A stretch of DNA of 60,000 nt. It comes from Takakia lepidozioides. Taxonomy: Eukaryota > Streptophyta > Takakiopsida > Takakiales > Takakiaceae. The notes under the pieces are model-generated. The model saw only the letters and a program-made list of their open reading frames with translations. It did no database searches and was not told where the DNA came from. The stretch covers positions 21,764,001 through 21,824,000 of the forward strand of contig CM060734.1 of NCBI GenBank assembly GCA_030704615.1, read 5' to 3'. Of the stretch, positions 34,501-46,600 are shown in pieces; positions within the stretch are counted from its first letter, which is position 1, and every line of letters begins with the position of its first letter. The position numbers and the translations under genes are program-made.

Positions 34501-35180
34501 CATTCCATGCATCATGATTGTTACACCTCCAACTCGCGGAGGAGGAGGCAGCTCGAATAGGATATCGCCATCAAAAGTCTCCGGCAAGAACTTCACAGGC
34601 ACCTGCTTCAAAGATTCCCAATCAATTCCCCGCAACTCACTTTTGAATCCAGCCATTCCTCCCATCGCCCGCAATTTTGGAATGACACTACAAATCTCTT
34701 CTTCATCAGCTTCTGCAACCACAGTAGGAAGGACTGGATTTGGAATTTCACTTATGTCATCATCGGAAGAATCCGAAAGCTCAACGATTGGAGTGGAGGA
34801 AGTCTGTTCTTTTTTCACCACCACCTCCCTCTTGTCTTCAACGACCGAAGCAGCAGTCCCGGGCGTCACATATGACCCAAGGGACTTTCGCCGAGGCTCT
34901 CCAAGTACTCTGTATCGACCAGGACGCACTCTCCACTGGCTGATATGAGCCGTCTCATCACGGTTTTGGAAAGAATATTTCACCAACTTCCCTTTCAGAT
35001 CGTAAACCTCTTTCTCCAAAAAGATGGAGCCATTCTGCAGCTGAAAACGGGTAGCCAAGACATGTTCCAGAACAATTGCAAATCCATTGTCAAGGACTTC
35101 CTGGAGAACGGCACTGGTTTGTCGTCTGAGAAGAACTCCGCTTCAGAGGAAGCCATCTTCCTTCCTCGAGTATGTTTGTA
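31575..35180 (-). pseudogene. MULE-like DDE transposase with SWIM zinc finger (frameshifted)
   Basis: Read in the minus direction. The N-terminal part (about 35135-33800) is hydrophilic with an acidic DSSDDD stretch, a cluster of Cys/His (CNGHLRCDNLNCRHF, then CKFCKLVPSC) that may bind zinc, and a basic region. The catalytic region (33780-33150) shows the Mutator pattern: FDHVKRVKDWTTMACHVYD, then MADSAQANFNAI, then the CLFHW (C-x2-H) motif. An intron lies at about 33149-33050. Next come VATTDDLIRALQQQ and a Ser/Pro-rich linker, a PPTVWPVKVGTHLS motif, and a SWIM finger CTCPDFVNML...IPCKHLYFIFLRRM at about 31830-31740. Reading frame shifts near 33.78, 33.43, 32.28 and 32.0 kb show decay or undetected introns. 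Family assignment (Mutator-like, DDE with SWIM) is fairly secure; the exact subfamily is not known to me. Confidence 0.75.
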
Positions 35181-36006
35181 CCTTGCTATCGCAGATCTAG
35201 TGTAAATCGGTTTACTGCTGTCTCCAGAACACAGTTGAAGAATGAGCAGAGCATATGGCGGAGGAAGCTCAGATAACGACTGTGCATATTCTGTTATTCA
35301 TTCCAGATATGCAGCCGTCCATTTTAATTACTTTTCTTGTGGGCCCAGTGGTCAGAGAATCCTAGGGGCAGTGTCGGCAACTGTTAAACCGTTAATCAGA
35401 ACCTCATCAATAAACCCAATAACAAAGCCGACTTCCTGGAAGCATGCCACAGGATCTGAGAATGGGATTGCAGATTAAGTAAATGTATCTATATACTACT
35501 ACCAATGATCATGCGCACCTGGAAAGTTCCAAATGTGCAACGAATGTGGGGTTTGGATAACAAGGATGACCGTGTATGATATTCCAAAATTTGTCATCAA
35601 ACTCTCGTTCATTTATATTTATTTGTTTAAGACTGCGCATCAATTTCTGGGATTCGCTGTTCTTTTTAAATATTGAACCGTTATAATTTAGAACACGCCG
35701 TTTTTTTGGGCGGCACACGTCAGACATCCATAACTGAATACGAACAGCTGTACACCAATTGCTGGCATGTGCACTAATAAGGAAACGACTATGTGTAACG
35801 GTCACGCGGAGGGAATCCGATGCTTCTAGAGACACGCAAGAACACAGGCAATCCCGCAAGAAATCGGGAGTCACTGCGTTTTTCTACTTTTCGCGCTTAG
35901 AGGGAGAGTGGTAGTCAAGCTGGAGAGGGTTCCTTCTAGAATACGAAAGAGAAGAAAGTCTCTTTATTTTACTTCCCTTAGAGAGAGACGCAGAGCAAGA
36001 GAGAAA
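35180..36006. promoter_or_regulatory. Divergent intergenic region between transposase and MTase-like gene
   Basis: About 0.8 kb separates the two outward-facing genes and must hold both promoters. I see no clear TATA box. Short minus frames at 35509-35874 have no recognisable domain. Confidence 0.4.
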
Positions 36007-36384
36007 ATGACGAGGCGTCGTTTGTTGGAGAACACAGGGCCAAGGCAGCAGGTGAACGCGGAGACTGATTCACAAGAGCAGACGGAGACTGAGGCAGCGG
36101 CTGCGACACAGTCGGCGATAAGAGTGCGCCAGCCTGTGGAGGCAGAGATGAATCGCAGGGACACTGAAGAAGGTGGAAGCACGCGGAACGCCGAACCTGA
36201 AGAAGGTCAAGAAACCCTTGCGCAGACAGAAACTCCAGCAGATGTGAGAGGGAAGAGGAAAGCTGCAGAAGGGGATCAAATTTCAAAACCTAAGAAGGTG
36301 CCAGTAAGTTTTATCATATAGTCTGTGTGATTGCCTTTGGAGTCCTTCCTCTTCCATTCTTTAGCAGGAACTACTGAATCGCGA

Positions 36385-36697
36385 GCGTCGTTAACGCCAT
36401 TCGATTCTGCTCATGAGATTTATGTACCTGTGTTTGAAGAGAGAGTCTGCACTTACTATTCTCCCTAAACTACACTGAATGTCGTTGCCGCCAATCAGTT
36501 GCACATATATGTCATTACACAACACCGATCCGGCAGGTTGTTATCTTTGTGATTGTCGTTAACGCCGTTCGCTATCGCTCTCACTTTTGTTTTGAATACG
36601 GCAGTCTCGGCTTTGCATGTGTAGATTGTGCTGAATTCTTTCACACCATTCATGGTGAGTTTCCTTGATACAGAGTGATGTCGTTACCGCCATTCAC
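36385..36697 (+). repeat. Intronic palindrome array, first block (four units)
   Basis: Imperfect units at about 36385, 36477, 36551 and 36676, of the form GAATGTCGTTAACGCCATTC, 74-125 bases apart, all inside the first intron of the MTase-like gene. Confidence 0.8.
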
Positions 36698-38570
36698 TAT
36701 TTGCAAATCACTTAGTCAGAACTGAATGGCATCGTGCAGAAAACTGTGAGGTCGAAGCCTACAGGATCAGAGGGGAAAGGATCTGGAGATGGGGACGAGT
36801 CCGCAAAAAGCTCAGAGAATACAGATGAAGCAGATGAATCCGAAGTGCACTACCTTGACAAGGTGAAAGAACTCATGTCATTCCAGAAGGTAAACTCTCA
36901 GGAGGTTATAAGGGACATGCTCGTATCTGGAGGGCGTCTGGACATACCTCTGTGCCGGATGATATCAATGCCTGTTGTGCGTCCACCTCTTTCCCATGAC
37001 ATAACAAAATTGGAGAGTGATTTTGTGCATGGATATAGACTTGGTGCACAAGTTTTTTATGTGTCACTGACGGGATAAATGGGAAAAGCACATTAGTTTC
37101 TCCAGAGATCAGTGATAACTGGGATGAGTGCTGGAAAGATGCCAATGAGGAGTTCGAGCTGGGCCTCATGATGGGAAAGAACACCCAGCAATTTTGCAAC
37201 CACATGTTCTACGTCTGGGACGGCAACCACCGATTGCTGGCATGGATGGGATACATTCAGAAACACCATTCGAAAGACAAAGACAAGCATGTTGCTGTGG
37301 AGGCAATGGTTTTGGATCCAGGAAACGACATCGCTAGGCTTCTTACAGCTATGCACGACGTGAACAAGTAAGTCATCCAGGAGATTTCATTCCCTCTGTA
37401 GTGTCTTGTTGATCCTCAAAAAACAGTGTTAAGGAATGCAATGTTTTCAATGTTTTTGCAGATCGACAGAGAAATCGCATGTGACAACAAGCTTGGTTCA
37501 CACACTATTCCGAATTCAGAGGATTGGTCTGATGAAGCTGGATGATTTTCGGACAGTACTACCACCCAATATCATCAAGAAGTGCGAAACAGGAAGAGCT
37601 GCAGGCACTTGGTATTCTTTGACACGAGAGGCGTTTCTGGAGTACATGTATGCGGTAAGCCCGAGTCTGTAATCTGTTTACTTTTCGAATACATGTTTAG
37701 AGTCCCTTCGGAGCTAATCACTACTTGAATGAATGCAGCAAGAACTGGCAGAGGCAGCTGAGAAGGGAAAATCCGAATATTACCGCACTACACCAGAGGA
37801 ACTAAGGACATCAAAGGGTGTGGAAGCTGCAATAAAGAAGGAGTTTGAGATGCGAAGAACCAAATTGATGTCAGCCTTCGGAAAGCAGCTTAGAATAGTA
37901 GATCCTGGACTTGGTCCTGAGTTCCTTCAGCAGATCAAAACACACTATGACAAGCATGTGCATCCGGAGATGCAGCAGGAGAAATTGCACCGGCTGGCCA
38001 TATCGATGGTCGACCCACAAACAAAAATAAGGTGGCTGGAGATATGGAACTCAGATCAAACAGTAAAGGACTTGAATCAGTTCCCAAAGAGCACCATACA
38101 GCCTGGCACAAAGGTGGAAGGAATCAGTGATTTGGTGTTTGATAAACTGGCTCCACAAGGCTACATTTTGGAGTCAGGTGTGTATTCGAACATGCTGTTT
38201 CTTCTCTTCAAGTATGTGATGTGTTTCTTTTTTGCAATTCTGACAAATATACTATTTGCAGCTCGAAAAGCGCGCCGTCATTGTGCTGGGATCAGACTTT
38301 GAAGGACCTGAACATTGCGATTGTTTCCCCTCCCCAAATGTCATTGGAGGCATACATAAGGAAGTGGAGAGGTCTCACCTGGAGATACTGTTTTTTCCGG
38401 GAGTTCTCCAAAGATGGTAACATTTTACGGTCCAACGACTTTGACAGTCAGGTTGGAGGAGAGTGGGCCATGATGCGAGTTGTGTACAGGTGAAATGTCA
38501 TACTTGAAACTCTACTGTTTTTTTGGGAAAAATTGTGGCTTCATATGGATTGCAATCTTAGATCCAGATT

Positions 38571-39286
38571 GAATGTCGTTGACGACATTCACTTCTTTGT
38601 CTGAGTCATTCTTAAGCGAGTATATGAATTCACCTGGTTAGGATCTAAGGGTGCAATTATATTGTCCCTGATTAGAATTGATAATGTCCTTGAATGGCGT
38701 TGACGACATTCACATACGGAGTTGTTTGGTCCTCAAGGTTATTTAAATTTTTGTAATGTCCATAGAGGTTACAATGAGGGTTGATCACTTCATTTTGCTG
38801 AATGTCAATGCAGACATTCAGTTGTTCTGCATTGTTTTTTCCTCTTGCGATGAATATGGAGGCTTGATAAGCTCTGTTTTAAGAAATCCAAAGTGAATGT
38901 CGTTGACGACATTCACAGCTGTGTCTGTGTATTCAAAAACGACAAATTCAATTTTCATGGATTGGGGAGCTAAGTAATTGGTTTCTTTTTTGTTTTTGTG
39001 AATGGCGTTGACGCCATTCACATACAGTGATGTTGTGAGGTCCTCAGTGATAGGTTCGTATGAATGTGCATTGAGTTTTCCTGGATGGTTCCTTACTCAA
39101 TTTTTTTATTTCCATCCTGTGATTTTGCTTCATTTCAGTAATAATTTGGCTTCATTCTTGAATGTCGTTGACGACATTCACTTCTATGTCTGTGTCATTT
39201 CTAATCGCTTATTTGCATTCACCTGGATTAGGATGTATTTACAGTGTCATGGAATGGAATGTTCTGAATGGCGTTGACGACATTCA
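38571..39286 (+). repeat. Intronic palindrome array, second block (seven units)
   Basis: Units at about 38571, 38692, 38800, 38895, 39000, 39160 and 39266, spaced 95-160 bases. The best copies read GAATGTCGTTGACGACATTC: 9-bp arms around TG. Variants change both arms together (GAATGGCG paired with CGCCATTC), i.e. compensatory change in the unit at 39000. All lie in the intron between 38490 and 39428. Confidence 0.88.
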
Positions 39287-41749
39287 TATCTGGAGCAGTA
39301 GTGTGGTCCTGAAAGGTCCTTGGAGCAGTTGTCAGAGCCATTTCAATCCATGTTTTATTCTTTCTGTTCTACTTGCATCTTTACTCACTGAGCGCTTTTG
39401 TGGGTTGGGATTCATCTCCTTTTTTCAGGTACACGAAATATGTGCTTATGGAAGGAAATCACCTGAGCGGAATTCCCGACTATTGACATGTGGTCGGACC
39501 CTGCAAACGATCCAACCATGTATACTGCAGGGATATTGAAGGACTGGAGTCCTTCTCACTTCAGAGACTGTGGGTGGTACCTTGACTGCCCACCTGAGCA
39601 CACGACCTTTCAAGAACAGCATATGAAATACTTGAACAATAACGCTGAGATGCTGGCGCCTTTGACTGACGAAGAGTATCAACGAAACATAGCAACCTTG
39701 GCTGCCAAGGAGCCTGATGCTCAGGGAACGCCGCAGAAGGGAAAGAAGGCGGGCCGCAAACCAAAAGAAGGCTGTTGATGTCATAGCCATCTCACCAGCA
39801 AAGCCAAAGGACAAAGACAAGTCCAAAGAGAAGGAAAAGGACAAGGGGAAGGAGAATGAAAAGGAGATGGAGAGTGGCAGGACTTTACTGCTGGAAGATA
39901 TACCCGCACTCTTCAGTGCGTGTTCGATGCCAAGCCACACCCTTCCCGTTCTGATTCAGCAGGAGAGATGAAAATTGTTAATGAGGGTTGGCTTTCGATG
40001 ATGCAGAGTCGAAAGAGAGGATACACTGGGGTGCCATCCCCTACCTGGGACAATATAATCTCATTCCTCAATCTGGTGAGAATTCCAGTTTCTTTCCTTT
40101 TTCTCTGAATGTTTCGTTGGCAGTATTTCAGTCTCGTTCTTTGAAAACATTCTTGCCATCGTTCTTATAAAAAACATGTCTGTTGCAGGTGAGCACAGGT
40201 CCCACCTTCGTGTGCGGTGTGCAGAAAACTTATGCGGCCGACATTGTCATTCTCGACATCCCGGATGGCCAGGCTGTGCCAGAAGTTCTTCCAAAGGGCA
40301 AGACGCCAGGGTGGAACAAATTCGAGGACAACTACTGGAGTTGGGTTCGGGTTCTGTAACAATTTCCTCTCTGATGCAGGGACACTTCTGCTTTTTCAGT
40401 CATGTGACAATGATAGTCGTCGGGCATTGGCATCATACCTCAAGTCTTCAGGGTTTGAAGTTTTGCGCACATGGAATTGTGTGAACAGCCTCTACCTTGT
40501 GAAAGGGGGTTTCCCTGGTCAGCTGGTATGCCGTCTGCCTTCTGCTTATGCTTTGATCATGAGTTTCAATTTTCTCTGCAGCTCCACTCTAGTAGAATGT
40601 TTTATGATCGACACCGATCATCACGATTCATGGTTTTTTGGTGTCAGAGTTCTGAATAGCCGATGTACACACTTCCACTTAGATTGTGTTTACCACACTA
40701 ACCTGCTATCTTTGGCAGACGAGGATGTTCGAGGCGATCTGCCTGCGGAGGATTCGCACATCAAAGACACCATCCTCCATCCGCAGCTTTGAGATTTCTG
40801 ACCAGGGTTGTTTCGTCAACCCCCCCTATGAGCCCCATGTCGATGACATTTTGTACAACTTCATGCAGTCCAGTCAGACTCTGAAGAGACCAGATGGCAC
40901 TCCCTGGAGAGGTGCAAAGGAAAAGTCACCAGCATTCATGCAAATACTGCTGGAGTCATGCAGCCACCGCTCTGCACGGGTGGTCGATCTTTCTGTGTCC
41001 ACAGGTTCGTTTTCTCCCTTCCGAATTGGTTTCCTTTCAACAGTTTCATCTGCTTAAATCCCCTCCTCCAAACTGTTATGTTCTCCTGTCTGGTGCAGGA
41101 GCAACTTACCACGCATGCAAGGCAGGCGGAAGAAGCCTTTTTGGTATGGAGGGTGATTCTGACCTCTACAACACAGTGCTCCTCCCCCTTTTGTCTGGCT
41201 CCACTTCAGGCACACAGACTGATCGGATTCATATTCGAAATGATGACGATCCCGAAGATAAGCAGGTCGACAACGACTTTTCATGTGAGTAAGTGCTAAA
41301 CCCTCTTTGGGAGTCATACTCAATTTCTCGATAACATCAAAGTTACAGTAATAACTTTTCAGGCTGTCTTTCAGGAAAGCCAGCGGTGGATCTTCAGGAG
41401 ATACAGTCATTTCTGGCGAGTCTGTTTTCGACAGCCCCCTTTCCAATTTTCTGCTCCTGTTTATGCCGAAGCAATGGCACTTCACGCGTCCGAGTCCCTA
41501 TCCCCTGACTTTTTAGTGGCCAGCCGTAGGTGTATCCAGCGTGGATCCGGTGTTCTAAAATACTTAGACTTAGATGCAGAGGAAGAGGGGATACATTGTA
41601 CTGACTCTGAGTCAGACTGAACTATTCTTTTAATATTCATTTTCATATTATCTGGAAAACGTTGAATCCCCTTACTCTACCGTAGTTGTTCCTTTAGAAC
41701 AATAATAATCACAGAATCAACTTTCGTTTAAATTGCTATATGTATGAAT

Positions 41750-42110
41750 CCATCTCACAAACCTTCCTGACTCTTCTCATATCCATTGTGCATTCATCTA
41801 CACTGTATTCATGCGTGCTCCATTCATGAAAGCTTCCTTTGTACAACATCCATTGTACATTCATCCTCTGTACTCTTTAATCCACCCACAAACCTTCCAC
41901 ACTCATTTCATATACTTTGTGCATTCGTCAAAAGATTTGGTCATGCATCTTCCTGTCATGAATTTTTGTCATTGCTCAACATCCATTATACATTCATCCA
42001 TTTTACTCTTATCCATCCGTCATTCATCCATCTACATAGATTTTTCAAACTCATCCATCTGTTTATCATCCAACTGTACATTCATCCATCATTTATTCAA
42101 TGCCTTTTAT
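41750..42110. repeat. CATTCATCC-rich tract near the right end of the transposon
   Basis: TCCATTGTACATTCATCC and shorter CATTCATCCAT words recur throughout. Not coding. Confidence 0.65.
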
Positions 42111-42189
42111 TATGTCGTCCAGCTTGTTTCCGCGGTAAAGGGTGCCAATCCGCGGGAATACACTCCACTTTTCTGGGTGCGTGGTGACT

Positions 42190-42304
42190 CGGCCTCCACG
42201 TGTGATGACGTGGACTGAGCCCGTGACGTGGCATTTGCGCAAGGTGACGTGGCGTGAGCGCAGTGCGCTCACGCGCTCACGTGACCAGGCTCACGCCGAG
42301 GCAA
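42190..42304. repeat. Right terminal inverted repeat of the nested transposon
   Basis: Holds three TGACGTGG words (42206, 42224, 42245) and a near-perfect palindrome with 11-bp arms (42252-42262 and 42264-42274) around one base. Read inward on the minus strand it matches the left end. Confidence 0.78.
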
Positions 42305-42572
42305 ACCGCGACTCATGTCGAGGGTTTTCGTGGTGGTTCGCCATAAAATGGCATGGCTGGTTGTGAAACCCCCGCGGACAGCTACAGAAGTATATATAGG
42401 GAGTAGTAACCCCGAGAACGGTGCAAGCCCGTTGGTGACCAAAAACTAGTGAGTAAGTCAAAGAGTGGGGAGCTGTTCCGGACTGCCATCTACCAAAGGA
42501 GTCCGCTTATGTCCCGGTTCCAAGTTTTGGGAGTCGCGCATCAAAGCGAGTAACTATGACCTTTGCGCGACA
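42305..42572 (+). repeat. 5' LTR, right part
   Basis: Resumes the LTR after the transposon, beginning with the duplicated ACCGCGACTCA, and ends GCGCGACA just before the primer-binding site. TATATATAGG at 42391-42400 is the promoter TATA box (same box at 48484-48493 in the 3' LTR). Confidence 0.9.
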
Positions 42573-42574
42573 CT

Positions 42575-42586
42575 TGGTATCAGAGC
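42575..42586 (+). other. Primer-binding site, initiator tRNA-Met
   Basis: TGGTATCAGAGC, the usual plant-retrotransposon match to the 3' end of initiator tRNA-Met, two bases after the LTR end. Confidence 0.92.
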
Positions 42587-42627
42587 TTAGAGTTCAGTAC
42601 GCGATCGTCCTTGGGATTGGCCTCATC

Positions 42628-43660
42628 ATGGGGTCGGGCAAGCCAAAGCGAAAGCGGAACGGCCAAAAGATGATGATCCTGGTGAGCCCGATGGGGGCGA
42701 CGTGTCACCGGCCGTTTGAGGAAGCGAATGTTTCGAAACGAGGCCGCTCAAGAGCGGGAGGAATCCGAGGAGTCGGAGCCCGAGGAATCCTGAGAGCTCC
42801 GACCAAGAGATGCCTCCCATGCCGCCTTTTGGGAAGGGTTGTTGGCGCAGTTTGGGGACGTTGAAAGACGTGTTGAAGGCGGCTAATGCCACTTCCACTA
42901 AGGCAAAGTTTAAAGTGAAGCCTAAGGAACCCGGCACCTTCGAGGGCGTCCGAAATCGGAAGGCACTCAACACCTGGCTCCTGGAGCTAGCAGTACTTCC
43001 GGGCGGCCAAGTTGAGTGACGAGGATCGGGTGGAAGTGGCTCCCACCTATTTGAGGGGCTATGCTCAACAATGGTGGCAGAAACGCCTTCACGACCGAGG
43101 CCCAAGCCCGGAAACCTTGAACTGGAGTGGGTTCAAGGAATTGATGAAGAGACAGTTTGTGCCCCTCAACGCGTCCTGGCTTGCCCGGGACAAGATGAAT
43201 TTGAAGCAAACAGATGACATTCGGGGGTATGTCCAGGCTTTCAATGTGCTGTTGCTCGAAGTCGCGGACATGGCAGAACCAGAAATGGTCTTCAACTTTG
43301 TGGCGGGACTGGCCCCATGGGCCAGGCGGAAGTTGGAGGAGAAGCCACCCAAGACTTTGAACGAGGCAATTGAGAGGGCTGAATGTTTCTCGGATGTCCC
43401 TAGGGGTGAGAGACAAGGCCGTACGGAGCTGAACCACAAGAAGACCGGCGGGAAGGTGACTCCTTCCGACCGGAAAAGAAGTGGGATAGGCCACGCGGCG
43501 ACAATGGCACGTGGAAATCGAAGGGAGGGCCTTCACACGTCAAGGCGGCACCCGGTGCTTCGAAAGGAAAAGCGGGTGGAGCGGCTTATGGCGGACAGAA
43601 GGCACCTTTGATGGAGTGTGTTTCAATTGCGGGGAGCCCGGCACATGGCCAAGAAGTGCA
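42628..43660 (+). pseudogene. Ty3 gag, frameshifted
   Basis: Capsid-type sequence is clear: YLRGYAQQWWQKRL, LKQTDDIRGYVQAFNVLLLEVADM and FVAGLAPWARRKLEEKPP. It starts at the ATG at 42628, shifts frame near 42680, 43010, 43490 and 43610, and its zinc knuckle (CFNCGEPG, then AKKC) is split between two frames near 43645. A TGA at 43609-43611 ends the main frame just before pol. The structural gene is therefore broken while pol stays open. Confidence 0.85.
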
Positions 43661-46600
43661 CGAAACCTCGACAATTGAACATGACTCGGGCAACCACGGA
43701 GCTGTCGGAAGATACCATCAGTCGCTTGGTGGAAGCGGTGGTCGCCAGGACTTGCAAGGTAGGCAACTATTCTTGTGAGTTGTATCAGGAAACTGGCGCC
43801 CTGCGTAAAGGGAGTCAGTTATTGTTCGTGGATGGGATAATATCCGGAACTAACGTGTCGTTGTTGGTGGACACAGGAGCGTCGCACTCCTTCATGACGC
43901 CGGCGGCGGCGCGAAAGTTGGGACTCCCGACAAGTGACGTGGGGGCCTCTATTGAGGTGCGTTCTGCCAAAGGAGAACCACAGTTGGCGACAAAGTTGGC
44001 GTTTGATGTTCCTCTTCAACTGGGGAGTTGGGAGGGACGTGAGAACTTCACCATCTGCGAGATCGATGGAGTGGATCTCATTTTGGGGATGACCTTTTTG
44101 AGCAAATCCGGAGCGGTCATAGATGGCCGCAAGAGAGTAGTCACGCTGCCATGTGGGAATGGTGGCGAGGCCTTACGAGTGTCGGAAACGCCCAAATCCG
44201 TGGGAGGGCGAATAAACCTTCTGTCAGCAAGGGAGTGGGCCGTGGAGGAGGCACACGAGCCCCAATTTTTGCTTTACATTAGAGAAGTGAAGGGAGAAGG
44301 CGATGGGGAGCCGAGCCCAGATTGGATCAAGGGGATCTTGGAGAAATACCAGGATGTGATGCCGGAGGATTTACCAAGCGGCTTGCCACCGCGAAGAGGA
44401 GTTGACCACAAGATTGAGGTGATACCGGGATCGGAACCGCCTGCCAAGGCACCCTACCGGTTGAGCCACATGGAGTTGGTCGAGCTGAAAACTCAGCTCA
44501 AGGATCTAATGTCAAAGGGGTACATCCGGCCGAGTAAGTCACCTTACGGAGCCCCGGTGCTATTCGCAGACAAGAAGGATGGGACGCTGCGGATGTGTGT
44601 CGATTACAGGGCTTTGAATAAGGTGACTATTAAAAACCGGTACCCTTTGCCAAGGATCGACGACCTTTTCGACCGGTTGGCAGGAGCGAAGTATTTCAGC
44701 CGGATCGACTTGCGCTCCGGCTATCATCAAATTCGGGTGGCGGAAGGAGATGAGGAGAAGACCGCGTGCAAGACAAGGTATGGTTCTTATGAGTTCTTGG
44801 TGATGCCTTTTGGGCTCACTAATGCACCAGCGACCTTTAGCACGCTGATGAACAGCCTTTTTCAGGAGTGGTTAGATGACTTTGTGATCGTGTACATCGA
44901 CGACATCTTGGTGTACTCGAAAACAAAGGAGGAACACCCGGAGCACCTCAAAAGGGTGTTCCAAAAGTTGCGGGAAGGGAAGCTGTACGCCAAAGCTTCA
45001 AAATGCGAATTCGGGGTCACGAAAGTGGAGTTCTTGGGGCATGTGATTACACAGGATGGGATCAAAATGGATGACAGAAAGGTGAGGGCGATCTTGGACT
45101 GGGAGCCTCCGACTTCGGTCCCGGGAGTGCGATCCTTCCTAGGACTCGCCTCCTATTATCGGAAGTATGTGAGAAATTTCGCCAAGATTGCGGGGCCGCT
45201 GTCAGATCTTCTGTGTAAATCTAAAGTCTGGGCATGGAACACTTTTTGTGGCCAAGCTTTTGCTGAATTGAAGCAGCGGATGGCGGAAGCTCCGGTCTTG
45301 AAAATCCCGGAGTTCGATCGTCCATTCGAGATACATACAGATGCGTCGGACTTCGCGATTGGGGTTGGACTGATGCAAGATGGACGTCCAGTGGCTTACG
45401 AAAGTAAGAAACTGAATGAAGTAGAGCAACGGTGGCCGACACACGAAAAAGAGATGAAGGCGGTGGTGCACTGTCTTGAGCTTTGGCGCCACTATGTTGG
45501 TTCCAACCCAGTGAAGGTGTTCACGGACAATGTCACGGTGAAGTATTTTGCCACGCAGCCCAAGTTGTCCCCAAAACAACTTAGGTGGCAAGATACTTTG
45601 GCGGTGTTCGACGTGGATATCCTGTACAAACCGGGACGAGACAACGTGGTGGCCGATGCTTTAAGTAGAAAGCAGCAGCTCTTGTTGGTGTACAAGGGCA
45701 AGACGACGCTCCAAAGGAAGATCCGGAAGGCTTGCCGGAAGGATGAGCTGGCGAAGTCCGTGATGCAGGACTTGAGGATGGGGGTTAAATCGCAGTTCCA
45801 CTTACAAAATGGACTGCTCCGGTATAAGCAAAAACGTCTCTACGTGCCGAAGGGAGGGATCAGAGATAGCCTCTTGAGAGAATGCCATGATAGCCCGCTT
45901 GCGGGCCACGACGGAGCCAAGCGCACTGCGGCACTCTTGAAGAAAGAGTATTTCTGGCCCAAACTGAGGGAGGAGGCAGAGGAGTATGTCAAGACATGCA
46001 CCACATGCCAACAAAACCGGAGCGAGTACAAAAAGCAAGCGGGGCTGTTACAACCCTTGCCGATTCCAGAGGGGACTTGGGAAAGCGTCTCGATGGATTT
46101 CATGACTGCTATGCCGCTGTCAAAAGGATTCGATGCAATCATGGTGGTGGTGGATAGGTTCAGTAAAATGGGTCATTTCATCCCCACCAAGGAGACGGCA
46201 ACGGCGCAGGAGACAGGGCGACTTTACTTCACCCACGTCTTAAAGCATCATGGAGTCCCGAAGGATATTGTCTCGGACCGCGATCCAAAGTTTACGAGTA
46301 AATTTTGGAGGGCACTCTGGAAGAAGATGGGGACGAGGCTGAAGATGAGCACCGCCTTCCGACCTACGACCGACGGCCAAACAGAAAGAGTGAATTCCGT
46401 AGTGAAGCAGATCTTGCGGAATTACGTGTCGGCAGACCAAACAGACTGGGTGGAACACTTAGACGCGGCAGAGTTCTGTTATAATAACACAGAACACTCC
46501 GCAACGGGAGTTTCCCCTTTTGTATTGGTCTATGGAAAAGCACCTCTGGTGCCGATAAGTTGGGCCGCCCAGGACGTCGAAGAACCGGCAGTAGCGGCGG

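Larger units (their letters stand above)
36007..41620 (+). pseudogene. ParB-like / adenine-methyltransferase-like gene, copy 1
   Basis: At least nine exons: 36007-36303, 36740-37367, 37462-37654, 37739-38179, 38262-38489, 39429-40075, 40189-40526, 40720-41004, 41099-41286, with a last one to about 41620. Exon 1 codes a charged Glu/Gln-rich N terminus. Exon 2 holds VWDGNHRLLAWMGYIQ and VEAMVLD, the DG-x-HR core of ParB/sulfiredoxin-fold domains. The middle has CGWYLDCPPEH and a Lys/Glu-rich linker. The C-terminal part resembles class-beta DNA N6/N4 methyltransferases: ADIVILDIPDG in the DPPY position, DAGTLLLFQSCDNDSRRAL, a later GCFVNPPYEP, then the SAM-binding motif VVDLSVSTGATYHACKAGGR with LFGMEGD. 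DIPD for DPPY suggests loss of catalysis or divergence. Single-base frameshifts near 37070, 38300, 39490, 39770 and 40345 break this copy. Confidence 0.6.
31038..42304. mobile_element. Large Mutator-like transposon carrying a transposase and a ParB/adenine-MTase-like gene
   Basis: An 11.27-kb unit bounded by direct repeats of the target and by imperfect inverted ends. Read inward, both ends share GGCGTGAGC, then CACGTGAGCGCG-GAGCG, then GCTCACGCC and ACGTCA. Two outward-pointing genes fill it: transposase (minus, 31.6-35.2 kb) and ParB/MTase-like (plus, 36.0-41.6 kb). Both have frameshifts, so this copy is not autonomous as read. A loose left end occurs at 49864-50475 and a second element begins near 57440, so it is a family. 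The definition of the ends rests on the nested-LTR comparison, which is independent of the coding calls. Confidence 0.88.

Noticed and set aside
36385-39286. CRISPR array
   Set aside because: Regularly spaced palindromic units, but in introns of a eukaryotic gene, with variable units and no spacer-like uniform length or cas genes.
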